Shown: in pieces, positions 8,734 to 17,068 of the stretch
Numbering within the stretch: the stretch's first letter is position 1
Layout: each line of letters starts with the position of its first letter
NCBI RefSeq assembly: GCF_000293865.2
Contig: NZ_ALKN02000006.1
Coordinates: 62,001 to 126,000 of the forward strand
Length of the DNA: 64,000 nucleotides
Direction: 5' to 3'
Origin: Limnohabitans sp. Rim28
GTDB taxonomy: Bacteria > Pseudomonadota > Gammaproteobacteria > Burkholderiales > Burkholderiaceae_C
The notes under the pieces: generated by a model
The model's database searches: none
What the model was told of the DNA's origin: nothing
What the model saw: the letters and a program-made list of their open reading frames with translations, nothing else
Program-made: the position numbers and the translations under genes

Positions 8734-9239
8734 AGTTTCAAACTCATCACCACGGCATGTTCACGGTGCAGTCGTCCCGCAGGATAGTAATCCTTGCGGA
8801 TGCTGATCTGCTTAAAGCCATAGCGCTCGTACACCTGCAAGGCCCGTTGATTGCTCTGACGTACCTCCAGCCACAGCCATTGGGAGCCCTGATGGCGCGA
8901 CCACAGCGACAAGGCGTCCAGCATCATGTGCCCCCAGCCCTGCCCTTGGTGCGCAGGCGCCACGGTGATGTTGAGCAAGTGCATTTCTTCAAAGCCGCGC
9001 ATGGCCAAAAAGTAGCCCAGCAACTGGCCGTCCAGCCACAGGCACTGGGCTTCAAACAGCGGGTTGAGGGAGTCCCGAAAATTACCCAGCGTCCAAGGGT
9101 GGCTGTAGGCGGTTTGCTCAATGGCAATGACCGCGTCCAGATCGTTCGGTGTCATGGGGGCCAAAGTGACGCGGTTGCGCGTTTCCTCGGTTGGCCGATG
9201 ACGGCTCAAAGCCTTGTCGACGTTCAGGCCCGGACTCAT
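8730..9239 (-). CDS. rimI: Ribosomal protein bS18 alanine N-acetyltransferase RimI
   Basis: 169 aa GNAT acetyltransferase. It shows MTPNDLDAVIAIEQTAYSHPWT and NFRDSL at the N-terminus, the acetyl-CoA-binding VAPAHQGQGWGHMMLDAL motif, and the LEVRQSNQRALQVYERYGF signature typical of RimI. It acetylates the N-terminal residue of ribosomal protein S18. It overlaps tsaB by 4 bp upstream and the glycosylase gene by 4 bp downstream; the tsaB-rimI pairing is very common in bacteria and supports the assignment. The first 25 residues before LAPMTPND are poorly conserved, so the true start could be internal. Confidence 0.92.
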   Translation of the reverse strand: MSPGLNVDKALSRHRPTEETRNRVTLAPMTPNDLDAVIAIEQTAYSHPWTLGNFRDSLNPLFEAQCLWLDGQLLGYFLAMRGFEEMHLLNITVAPAHQGQGWGHMMLDALSLWSRHQGSQWLWLEVRQSNQRALQVYERYGFKQISIRKDYYPAGRLHREHAVVMSLKL

Positions 9240-10054
9240 GACGGTGCAGCGGCTTGGCCTTGATGGGCTTGCAAAGCCAACGCCTTCAGGGCTTCACGCT
9301 CTGCGGTGGTGTTGGCGACCTTGTCGCGGATGTAGAGCGGCATGGCCTGCTCAGCGGGAACGGCCAGTCCCTGCGCCCACAAAGCAGGCGCCAGGCGCAG
9401 CAAAGCCGAAGCGGTGGGCAAAGCCTCGAAACGTGGGACATGGGCCCATGCACAGGGCAAGCGCTCGCCATAAGCCACAAAGGCATTGCCCGCCAAGCAC
9501 AGCGATGTGCCCACTTGCGGCACTTGAACTTTTTCGGGGGCCGACACTTGCAGGGGCGAGGCTTCGCGCCATTGGCCTTGGTGATGCTCAGGCACCTGCT
9601 GCCAGGTGTAAGCGGCGCTGTACACCTCGTCCATGCGGGCGTCCAGCAGCGCCAGCACGGTCAAGCCACTCAACACGGCTTGAGATTCAGAACTGGACTC
9701 GCCAGCACCCGCTTGCAAGCGAACCCAGCGCGCCTCTTCGGCCACCGCCATCAAGGTGTCAACGGGCAACACCGGCACATCGGCGCCAAAGGCCAAACCC
9801 TGGGCCACAGCACAGGCGGTGCGCAAACCCGTGAACGAGCCTGGTCCCCGGCCAAACACAATGGCATCCAGAGATGCCAACGGCATATCGGCCTCCGCCA
9901 GCATGGCCAAAACCGCGGGGATCAAGCCGCTCGAGGCCTGTGCGCCTCCGGGCAAAGTTTGCGTCCAAACCTGGTCTCCGCGTGCCACGCCCAAAGACAA
10001 CACATCGGTGCTGGTGTCAAACGCCAGCCAGCGCCCCTCAGGTGCTGCGTTCAT
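9236..10054 (-). CDS. tsaB: tRNA threonylcarbamoyladenosine biosynthesis protein TsaB
   Basis: 272 aa. The ASKHA-fold N-terminus WLAFDTSTDVLSLGV and the segment IVFGRGPGSFTGLRTACAVAQGLAFG are diagnostic for TsaB (YeaZ). TsaB is the scaffold partner of TsaD and TsaE in formation of t6A37 in ANN-decoding tRNAs; it lacks catalytic residues itself. The partner enzyme Sua5/TsaC is encoded at 14278-15282 in the same window, while TsaD and TsaE are not here. It is the second gene of a chain with 4 bp overlaps on both sides. It is about 40 residues longer than E. coli TsaB. Confidence 0.93.
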   Translation of the reverse strand: MNAAPEGRWLAFDTSTDVLSLGVARGDQVWTQTLPGGAQASSGLIPAVLAMLAEADMPLASLDAIVFGRGPGSFTGLRTACAVAQGLAFGADVPVLPVDTLMAVAEEARWVRLQAGAGESSSESQAVLSGLTVLALLDARMDEVYSAAYTWQQVPEHHQGQWREASPLQVSAPEKVQVPQVGTSLCLAGNAFVAYGERLPCAWAHVPRFEALPTASALLRLAPALWAQGLAVPAEQAMPLYIRDKVANTTAEREALKALALQAHQGQAAAPS

Positions 10055-11076
10055 GGCTTGTCTCCGGCCTGCGCTGCTGAAGGCATTGGCGTCGAAGTGG
10101 ACAAGGGCGCAGGCACCATTTCAGACTTTTTGGCTTGCCGTACACCGAACAAAATGCCGCCGGTCACCAGCGCCAGCCCTGCGAGCAAATTCCAGTGCAT
10201 GGGCTCACCCAAAAACCACACCGCTCCCAAAGCCGACAAGCCCGGCACCAACGCCGTGATCATGGTCGAGCGCACTGGCCCATAGTGACGCACCATTTGA
10301 GTGAAGGTGATGCCCGAGATGACCACCGAGCCCACGCCTTGAAACACCGCCTGGAACAAAATTTCTGACCAAGGCGCTTGGTGCAACTGCGTGGGCAAGA
10401 TGGACAAGCCCACCAGCAAGGCAAACAAGGGCACAAAACAAACAAAGGCAAAGGCGGTGATGGCCATGGTGGCCCGCACCGCATCAAAACCATGGCGGCG
10501 CACCAACACGCTGTAACTGGCCCAACACATGGCAGCTGTCATGAACAACAAGTCGCCTTTCCACACCTCGCCACCGTCAAAAGCCATCAGCAAACTCGCC
10601 CCACCCACCAGCACATCGCCCAGCACGATGAAACTCAAACCAACAGCACGACTGGTGGCCACCTTTTCACGCAAAAAAAGCCAGGCCAACAAAGTGGTCC
10701 ACAAAGGCAAACTGCCGGGCATGAGCACAGAGGCATGCGAAGCCGGGGCATAGAAAAAACCGGTGTAAGCCAAGATGGCGTACAGGAACCCACCCAAAAA
10801 CCCTGTTTGCACCGTTTGACGCAGAGGCAGGGGCGACAGGCCCCACAGTGAGCCCACGGGCTGTCCCGCCTGACGGGCTGGACGCATCAGCCACCAGGCC
10901 CAAGGCAATAACACGGCACTGGCCCCCAAAATACGGGCCAAGGCGATGTCCAGGGGCAACAAACCCCGCGATGCAGACGCGCGTGCAATGACAATGAAGC
11001 CAGTCCAGATGAGCACCGTGATGACCGCCGAAACCAGGCCCACGGTTTTTGAAGACAATCGCATGGCCCGAATCAT
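10051..11076 (-). CDS. DMT superfamily (EamA) inner-membrane transporter
   Basis: 341 aa from the ATG at 11076 (MIRAMRLSS), with a further ATG at 11064 and a longer frame to 11103 as alternatives. Ten hydrophobic segments in two EamA repeats are visible, with typical motifs such as WTGFIVIARA in the first helix, YTGFFYAPASHASVLMPGSLPLWT after the third, and VVISGITFTQMVRHYGPVRS in the second repeat. The substrate is unknown (family members export amino acids or metabolites). The stop codon overlaps the tsaB start by 4 bp, making this the promoter-proximal gene of the DMT-tsaB-rimI-udg operon. It diverges from dacB. Confidence 0.85.
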   Translation of the reverse strand: MIRAMRLSSKTVGLVSAVITVLIWTGFIVIARASASRGLLPLDIALARILGASAVLLPWAWWLMRPARQAGQPVGSLWGLSPLPLRQTVQTGFLGGFLYAILAYTGFFYAPASHASVLMPGSLPLWTTLLAWLFLREKVATSRAVGLSFIVLGDVLVGGASLLMAFDGGEVWKGDLLFMTAAMCWASYSVLVRRHGFDAVRATMAITAFAFVCFVPLFALLVGLSILPTQLHQAPWSEILFQAVFQGVGSVVISGITFTQMVRHYGPVRSTMITALVPGLSALGAVWFLGEPMHWNLLAGLALVTGGILFGVRQAKKSEMVPAPLSTSTPMPSAAQAGDKP

Positions 11077-11131
11077 ACGGCCCCAAGGGAAGAGCCCCCG
11101 CAATCGGGTGGGGGCGGGTTAGACTTGCCCG

Positions 11132-12652
11132 ATGAAGTTGGCCCGCTCATGCCCCATTTGGAAAGCGCTCAAGCAGCGGGGCTTGGGGGTTTTTCTGACA
11201 GCCGCTTGTGCCGCCTCACAAGCCACTCCCGCGACACCGACTCAGCACGAGCTGCCCCCAAGCATTCAGAAAATCTTGCGTCAGGCCCAAGTACCACCCT
11301 CGGCCTTGAGCGTCTTGATCGCGCCCTTGCCGGCCAACAACGCAGTCGCCCAAGCCAGTCAGCCGCGTTTATCGCACCAAGCCCAGACCAGCGTCAATCC
11401 CGCTTCGGTCATGAAGCTGTTCACCACTTACGCCGGCCTGAGCCTGCTCGGGCCTGAGCACACTTGGCGCAACCGCGTGTACACCGATGGCCCTGTGCGC
11501 GAAGGCGTGCTCCATGGCAACCTGATTGTGCGCGGCAGCGGAGACCCCAAATTGGTGGTCGAACGCCTGCAAGACCTGCTCACGCAAGTGCAAACTGCGG
11601 GCGTGCGCGAGGTGCGGGGTGACATCGTGCTGGACCGCAGCGTGTTTGATGTGCGCGAGCGCAGCGAACCCTTTGACGACGAGCCCTTGCGGCCCTACAA
11701 CGTGGGGCCCGATGGCTTGCTGCTCAATTTCAAAGCCGTCATTTACACCTTCACACCCGACCCGGCCAACGGCCTGGTGCAGGTGCGCTATGAGCCGCCC
11801 TTGGCCGGTTTGTCGGTGACCCGCCAATTGCCTTTGACCTCAAGCCCTTGCACCGACTGGCGACGCCAGCTGCAGGCCGACTTCAGCCAACCGCTACAGG
11901 TTCGGTTTGCCGGAGGCTACCCCGCCAACTGTGGCGAGCGGGAGTGGCCCGTGGCCTTTCCAGACCCCGCCCAATACGCGCCACGCGTGCTGCAGGCCAT
12001 GTGGGCAGGCTCAGGAGGACAACTTAGTGGTCAGGTGCGCTACGGGGCACGCCCTGCCCAGGCCCGCTTGCTGGTGGACGCCCCGTCTTTGCCTCTGTCG
12101 GAAGTGATCAAAGACATCAATAAATTTTCAAACAACGTGATGGCCCAGCAGTTGTATCTGACACTGTCGAGCGAGCTGGGGGCGCCCGGGCGCTTTGAGG
12201 CCTCGCGCTTGCGCTTGTCGCAGTGGTGGCGGCATGGCTTTCCCGCGCAAAGCGAACCGCTGCTGGACAACGGCTCTGGCTTGTCACGAAGCGAGCGCAG
12301 CACGGCGCAAGCCTTGACCGCTTTGCTGCAGGCGGCACATGCGGGCCCGCATGCCCAAGCGTTCACCGACTCGCTGGCCGTGGCGGGCGTAGACGGCACG
12401 GCCGCTCGCCTGAAAGACCGCCAACCCCAATCGCCTGTGATCGGGAACGCTTGGCTCAAAACCGGCTCTCTGCGCGACGTGGCCTCGGTGGCCGGCTATG
12501 TGCAAGGACAAAGTGGCCAGCGTTACACCTTGGTCGCGGTTCTGCACCACCACAACGCCCACGCAGCGAGGACCGCGCTGGACCAGCTGCTGGAATGGAC
12601 GGTGCGCGACACCACGCCCCAACGCAAACCTTCGCCGAAACACACACCATGA
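11132..12652 (+). CDS. dacB: D-alanyl-D-alanine carboxypeptidase/endopeptidase (PBP4, DacB, peptidase S13)
   Basis: 506 aa. An N-terminal signal peptide (positive start, GLGVFLTAACAASQA) sends it to the periplasm. The three penicillin-binding motifs are present in order: SVMK (NPASVMKLFTT, nucleophile serine), SNN (NKFSNNVMAQ) and KTG (WLKTGSLRD). The central insertion between SxxK and SxN is of the class C PBP4 type. It trims and cleaves peptidoglycan cross-links. The last codons overlap the start of the SemiSWEET gene (ATGA), so the two are translationally coupled. Confidence 0.93.
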   Translation: MKLARSCPIWKALKQRGLGVFLTAACAASQATPATPTQHELPPSIQKILRQAQVPPSALSVLIAPLPANNAVAQASQPRLSHQAQTSVNPASVMKLFTTYAGLSLLGPEHTWRNRVYTDGPVREGVLHGNLIVRGSGDPKLVVERLQDLLTQVQTAGVREVRGDIVLDRSVFDVRERSEPFDDEPLRPYNVGPDGLLLNFKAVIYTFTPDPANGLVQVRYEPPLAGLSVTRQLPLTSSPCTDWRRQLQADFSQPLQVRFAGGYPANCGEREWPVAFPDPAQYAPRVLQAMWAGSGGQLSGQVRYGARPAQARLLVDAPSLPLSEVIKDINKFSNNVMAQQLYLTLSSELGAPGRFEASRLRLSQWWRHGFPAQSEPLLDNGSGLSRSERSTAQALTALLQAAHAGPHAQAFTDSLAVAGVDGTAARLKDRQPQSPVIGNAWLKTGSLRDVASVAGYVQGQSGQRYTLVAVLHHHNAHAARTALDQLLEWTVRDTTPQRKPSPKHTP

Positions 12653-12903
12653 ACTTGATCGACTGGGTGGGCTCAGTAGCCGCCTTCCTCACCACCGCCA
12701 GCTTCATTCCGCAAGCTTGGCAAACTTTCCGCACCCGCGACGTGAGTGGCATCTCGCTGGGCATGTACAGCCTGTTCACCTCAGGGGTGGCGCTGTGGCT
12801 GGTCTACGGCATCTTGATGGTGGCCTGGCCCATAATCATCGCGAACGTCATCACCACCAGCCTGGCGCTGATGATTTTGGTGATGAAGTTGCGGTACCGC
12901 TGA
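12649..12903 (+). CDS. SemiSWEET family sugar transporter
   Basis: 84 aa. Three membrane helices form a single triple-helix bundle: IDWVGSVAAFLTTASFIPQAWQ with the PQ-loop motif FIPQ, GMYSLFTSGVALWLVYGIL, and WPIIIANVITTSLALMILVMKL. The TRDVSGIS loop after helix 1 and the conserved asparagine in IIANVIT are typical of SemiSWEETs, which work as homodimers that move small sugars by facilitated diffusion. The ATG at 12649 overlaps the dacB stop. The coupling to a peptidoglycan peptidase is unexplained. Confidence 0.9.
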   Translation: MNLIDWVGSVAAFLTTASFIPQAWQTFRTRDVSGISLGMYSLFTSGVALWLVYGILMVAWPIIIANVITTSLALMILVMKLRYR

Positions 12904-12964
12904 AAAAATTCAATGGATGGGTGTTAACCCCATATGTCAAAGGGCTTTCGAAATATAGGATCAA

Positions 12965-12984
12965 AAACGAACGACCGTTCGTTT
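12965..12984. promoter_or_regulatory. Perfect 9-bp inverted repeat, TetR-type operator candidate
   Basis: AAACGAACG and CGTTCGTTT flank the 2 bp spacer AC, an uninterrupted 20 bp near-palindrome. It sits 25 bp before the TTG start of the lipase-like gene and just downstream of an AT-rich stretch (TATAGGAT at 12953-12960). Spacing and symmetry resemble operators of TetR/AcrR repressors. No TetR gene is in the window, so the regulator would be encoded elsewhere. Confidence 0.6.
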
Positions 12985-13008
12985 CACTCGACCCAATAGG
13001 AGACTCCC

Positions 13009-14271
13009 TTGACATCGGTAAAACTTAAAATTTCTTTGATCAGTGCTGCAGCCCTGTTGGCTGCTTGCGGCGGGTCCGACCCGGTCAACGGTTCACTGAT
13101 TGATGCTCCGTCAACTTTGATAACTTTGACCAAAGCGCAACTCGATGCCAGTGGATTGATCGCCTTGAGTGGTCCCGCCAAATGCGATGTCAAGCTCGTC
13201 AGTCTCAATTATGTGACCCCCGGCGCCAAAGGCGAATCGTCCAATGCATCCGGTGTTTTGCTGCTGCCGACTGGCGCAGGTTGCACGGCTGCAGCGCCTT
13301 TGGTGGCTTATGCCAAGGGCACCGATGTTCAGAAAACTCGCACACTGGCCAACCCCGCAGACAGTGAAACAGGCCTTCTTGCCGCCATGTACGCTGGCCA
13401 AGGTTACGCGGTTGTCGCCACAGACTATTTGGGGTTTGCCAAATCCAACTACAGCTTTCACCCCTACCTGCACGCAGACTCACAGGCGACCTCTGTGATT
13501 GACTCGATTCGTGCAGCCCGCAACGCTGTGGCTTCACAGGGCGGCAGTCTCAACGGCAAAGTCATGTTGACCGGCTACTCACAGGGCGGGCATGCTTCCA
13601 TGGCAGCTCACCGTGCGATTGAAAAGGATCTGGCCTCCGAAATCAATGTGGTGGCGGGTGCTCATTTGGCTGGTCCTTACAACTTGTCTGGCTCCATGAA
13701 GTTGCCCGACGCCATTGCGGGCTATCAATTTTTTGTGCCCTACTTGGTCACAGCCTGGCAGAAGATTTACGGCAATTTGTACAGCGATGTCAAAACCGCC
13801 TTCAAAGCGCCTTATGCCGAGTGGGTTGAAAACCTTTTACCCAGCCCGACACTCAACTACACCACCTTGGTGACCACCGGCAAATTGCCTGGCATCAATG
13901 GTGAGACGCCCAATCAGGCCCGCGATGCGTTGTTCCAACCCGCGTTCAGCAGTGATATTTTGACCAACCCGAACAATGCCACTTTCTTAGCCGCCAAAAA
14001 GAATGACTTGCTGGACTGGTCACCCAAATCACGCACCATGCTGTGCAGTGGCAGCGGTGATCCGACCGTTCCGCAAGCAGTCCACCAAACGGTCATGAAA
14101 GCAGCGTTCGATGCCAAGGGTCTGACCAACGTCACCTCGGTGGACGTGCATCCAGCCATTGTGGCGACTTATGGGCCCATCACCATGGCCAATATCGCCA
14201 ACTACCATGGCACTTATGCGCCTCCGTTTTGCCACGCCCAAGCCAAGGGCCTGTTTGACTTGGTGAAGTAA
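13009..14271 (+). CDS. Secreted lipase-like alpha/beta-hydrolase lipoprotein
   Basis: 420 aa beginning at a TTG codon; AGGAG at 12998-13002 sits 6 bp before it and decides the start. A lipobox LAAC with Cys20 follows a classic signal peptide, so the mature protein is probably a lipoprotein. The nucleophile elbow GYSQGGH places the catalytic serine at residue 191, and the layout (YVTPGAKGESSNASGVLLLP, DYLGFAKS, GTDVQKTR) resembles the secretory lipase (LIP) family. The mature product likely hydrolyses esters outside the inner membrane. The palindrome just upstream suggests repression by a TetR-type protein. The substrate is unknown; polyester or lipid hydrolysis are both possible. Confidence 0.82.
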   Translation: MTSVKLKISLISAAALLAACGGSDPVNGSLIDAPSTLITLTKAQLDASGLIALSGPAKCDVKLVSLNYVTPGAKGESSNASGVLLLPTGAGCTAAAPLVAYAKGTDVQKTRTLANPADSETGLLAAMYAGQGYAVVATDYLGFAKSNYSFHPYLHADSQATSVIDSIRAARNAVASQGGSLNGKVMLTGYSQGGHASMAAHRAIEKDLASEINVVAGAHLAGPYNLSGSMKLPDAIAGYQFFVPYLVTAWQKIYGNLYSDVKTAFKAPYAEWVENLLPSPTLNYTTLVTTGKLPGINGETPNQARDALFQPAFSSDILTNPNNATFLAAKKNDLLDWSPKSRTMLCSGSGDPTVPQAVHQTVMKAAFDAKGLTNVTSVDVHPAIVATYGPITMANIANYHGTYAPPFCHAQAKGLFDLVK

Positions 14272-14277
14272 ACCCAT

Positions 14278-15282
14278 TCAGGCTGCCGCCCGCTGCAGCC
14301 TGTCCCGCACGCCTTCCCACTCAGGCGTGTCGGGCGGCTGCTGGACCCAGATTTGCGAGACGCCCCGGGCGTCCAGATCACGCAACACACCGAACAAGTC
14401 GTGCGCGGCTTGCTCGGCTGTGGTGGCTTGGCGGCGCCACAACACACCTGCCCCCATGCCCTGCTCGCTCGCCGGTCGTTCGGTGCACCACACGCCCAAG
14501 TTGTTGGCGTGAGGACCCAAGGCCTGCAGTTTGGCCGTGATGTCTTGCGCCGCCATCAGCCGCACCTTGGCGCGGGGCGCGTAATGCGATTCAAGCGTGC
14601 CCGAGGCGCGCGGCGCGGCTTGGCCCATGACCTCTTGCGGCGCATCTTTGTCCAGCACGGCGCGGCCGCATGCGGCCTCAATCTGCGCCCGCGTGAGTTG
14701 TCCGGGGCGCAGCAGCACCGGCTCGCCACGGGTGCAATCGATGATGGTGGACTCGATGCCCACCGCGCAGTCGCCGCCATCCAGAATCAACAAATCGGGG
14801 CCTAACTCGGACTGCACATGCTCGGCGCAGGTGGGGCTCACACGGCCGAATCGGTTGGCGCTGGGGGCAGAGACGCCCAGCACGCCCAAGGGCAGGCAGG
14901 CCCGCAACAAAGCCTGCGCTACCGGGTGCGAAGGGCAACGCAAACCGATGGAGTCTTGACCGCCGGCCGAGGCCGTCGCCACGCCACGTTGGCGCGGCAG
15001 GATCAAGGTCAGTGGGCCAGGCCAGAACGCCCGCATCAAACGATTTGCAAATTCGGGCATTTCCAAAGCAAACAAGGGCACTTGGTCCACACTGGCCACA
15101 TGCACGATCAAGGGGTGATCGGCTGGGCGGCCCTTGGCCACAAAGATTTTCGCCACCGCCGCATCGTCGGTGGCGTTGGCCGCCAGGCCGTACACGGTCT
15201 CGGTGGGAAGGCCGACCAAATGGCCGTCACGCAAAGCTTGTGCAGCCTGCGCGATGGCAGCATGGGAGGCACTCAGGATCAT
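14278..15282 (-). CDS. sua5: L-threonylcarbamoyladenylate synthase, full-length Sua5 type
   Basis: 334 aa, so it has the YrdC catalytic domain (residues about 1-205) plus the C-terminal Sua5 domain, unlike the short E. coli TsaC. The start PTETVYGLAANA, the KGRPADHPLIVHV nucleotide-binding segment, the SANRFGRVSPT loop and the STIIDCTRGEPVLLRPG stretch are characteristic. It makes threonylcarbamoyl-AMP from threonine, bicarbonate and ATP for the t6A37 modification, the step before TsaB/TsaD/TsaE. It ends 6 bp from the convergent lipase gene and follows purK by 8 bp in an apparent purE-purK-sua5 operon. Confidence 0.95.
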   Translation of the reverse strand: MILSASHAAIAQAAQALRDGHLVGLPTETVYGLAANATDDAAVAKIFVAKGRPADHPLIVHVASVDQVPLFALEMPEFANRLMRAFWPGPLTLILPRQRGVATASAGGQDSIGLRCPSHPVAQALLRACLPLGVLGVSAPSANRFGRVSPTCAEHVQSELGPDLLILDGGDCAVGIESTIIDCTRGEPVLLRPGQLTRAQIEAACGRAVLDKDAPQEVMGQAAPRASGTLESHYAPRAKVRLMAAQDITAKLQALGPHANNLGVWCTERPASEQGMGAGVLWRRQATTAEQAAHDLFGVLRDLDARGVSQIWVQQPPDTPEWEGVRDRLQRAAA

Positions 15283-15290
15283 GGTGGACT

Positions 15291-16481
15291 TTAAAACGCT
15301 TCAATGCCGAGCAGGGCAGCCGCTTGCAAGGCGGTAGCGCGCACGGCCTCGGGCGTAGCCCCGGTGATGTTCAAGTGCCCCATCTTGCGACCAGGGCGCG
15401 CAGACAGCTTGCCGTACAGGTGCAAATGCGTGCCAGGCAGCGCCAGCACTTGGCCCCAGGCGGGGCTGGTCGGACCTTTGCCGGTGGGCGTGACTTCGGG
15501 CCACAAATCGCCCAGGAGGTTGAGCATGATGGCCGCAGCGTGTTGGCGCGGCTGCGTGAGTGGCAAGCCCGCCAGCGTGCGCACTTGCAGCTCAAACTGC
15601 GACTGGTCGCAGGCGTTCATGGTGTAGTGGCCGCTGTTGTGAGGGCGCGGAGCCATTTCATTCACGACCAGCTGACCGCCTTCGAGCATGAAAAACTCCA
15701 CGCAGAGCACGCCCACGTAGTTCAGACCTTCGGCAATGGCGCGGGTGGCGGCCACGGCTTGCGCCGCCACATCGGTGGGCACAGCACCCTCGTAAACACT
15801 GGTCACGGCCAAAATGCCGTCGCGGTGCAAATTCAGTTGCACCGGAAAACTCACCATCTGCCCATCGGCGCCACGCGCCACAATGACCGAACACTCGGCC
15901 TGCAGGGGCAACATTTTTTCAAGCACGCAAGGCACGTTCTTGAGCTGATTCCAAGCGGCCTCCAATTCTTCACGGGTCTTCACACGGATCTGGCCCTTGC
16001 CGTCATAGCCCATGCGCGAGGTTTTCAAGATGCCCGGCAGCAAATCGTCGCTCACAGCGGCCAACTGACTGCCCTTCTCAATCACGGCATGCGGGGCCAC
16101 CGGCACACCGCAGCGCACAAAGTGGGCTTTTTCGGCGGCGCGATCTTGCGCAATGGCCACCGACTCGGATGCCGGGGCTACTGGGCGGTGTGCGCCCAAG
16201 GTCAGCAAGGCAGGTGCGGGCACGTTTTCAAATTCGGTGGTGATCGCAGCGCAACGCTGCATCAGCTGGGCCAGACCCTGCTCGTCCAAGTAGTCGGTTT
16301 GGATGTGGTGGTGGCTGACCCGTCCGGCAGGGCTGGCCACATCAGGGTCGAGCACCACCGTGAAGTAGCCCATGGCCTGCGCCGCATGCACAAACATGCG
16401 ACCCAGCTGGCCGCCGCCCATCACGCCCAAAGTGGCCATCTGCCCATTGACCATGGCACCCGGCAAAATGGCGCGGCTCAT
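15291..16481 (-). CDS. purK: N5-carboxyaminoimidazole ribonucleotide synthase PurK
   Basis: 396 aa. The N-terminal preATP-grasp signature [15 protein letters not shown] is followed by the ATP-grasp fold ([55 protein letters not shown]). It converts AIR, bicarbonate and ATP to N5-CAIR in purine synthesis. The start at 16481 overlaps the purE stop by 4 bp. The first 14 residues before ATLGVMG are extra relative to E. coli PurK. Confidence 0.95.
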   Translation of the reverse strand: MSRAILPGAMVNGQMATLGVMGGGQLGRMFVHAAQAMGYFTVVLDPDVASPAGRVSHHHIQTDYLDEQGLAQLMQRCAAITTEFENVPAPALLTLGAHRPVAPASESVAIAQDRAAEKAHFVRCGVPVAPHAVIEKGSQLAAVSDDLLPGILKTSRMGYDGKGQIRVKTREELEAAWNQLKNVPCVLEKMLPLQAECSVIVARGADGQMVSFPVQLNLHRDGILAVTSVYEGAVPTDVAAQAVAATRAIAEGLNYVGVLCVEFFMLEGGQLVVNEMAPRPHNSGHYTMNACDQSQFELQVRTLAGLPLTQPRQHAAAIMLNLLGDLWPEVTPTGKGPTSPAWGQVLALPGTHLHLYGKLSARPGRKMGHLNITGATPEAVRATALQAAALLGIEAF

Positions 16482-16987
16482 GCGGCACCTGTTGGTGAAA
16501 CGGGAGGAAGCGTCATGGCGCGGGCCATGGCGGTTTGTTCGGCGCGGAAAGCCTCGAGCTTGGCGCGCAAGGCCGGGTCGTTGTTGGCCAACATGGCCAC
16601 CGCAAACAAAGCCGCATTGGCCGCACCGGCTGCGCCAATGGCAAAGGTGGCCACCGGCACACCTTTGGGCATTTGCACGATGCTGTGCAGCGAATCCACG
16701 CCCGACAGCGCCTTGGTTTGCACCGGCACACCGAGTACAGGCACCACGGTTTTGGCCGCGATCATGCCGGGCAGGTGGGCCGCGCCGCCCGCGCCCGCGA
16801 TGATGGCTTGCAGGCCCCGCTCGGCCGCGCTCTGTGCATACGCAAACATATCGTCCGGCATTCTGTGGGCCGAAACCACGCGGGCGTCGTGAGGGATGCC
16901 AAACTGTTGGAGAATCTGGACTGCGTGCTGCATGGTGTCCCAGTCGGAGCTGGAACCCATGACGACGCCGATGAGCGCTTGAGTCAT
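16478..16987 (-). CDS. purE: N5-carboxyaminoimidazole ribonucleotide mutase PurE
   Basis: 169 aa class I PurE. The [14 protein letters not shown] motif, [13 protein letters not shown] and [16 protein letters not shown] are the conserved substrate loops; the active-site histidine is in SAHR. It isomerises N5-CAIR to CAIR, directly after PurK. It leads a purE-purK-sua5 operon and diverges from cnoX; purC lies 1.8 kb further along on the same strand. Confidence 0.96.
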   Translation of the reverse strand: MTQALIGVVMGSSSDWDTMQHAVQILQQFGIPHDARVVSAHRMPDDMFAYAQSAAERGLQAIIAGAGGAAHLPGMIAAKTVVPVLGVPVQTKALSGVDSLHSIVQMPKGVPVATFAIGAAGAANAALFAVAMLANNDPALRAKLEAFRAEQTAMARAMTLPPVSPTGAA

Positions 16988-17068
16988 TGGGTGCTTTTCG
17001 TGATCAATCTTGAATTTTAAGGTTTCGCTTCATCTGGAGACGAAACACAACCCGGAACACTGCCCGCC

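Noticed and set aside
15012..16892. 626-codon plus-strand open frame across sua5/purK/purE
   Set aside because: Antisense to three clearly identified genes with overlaps and conserved motifs.
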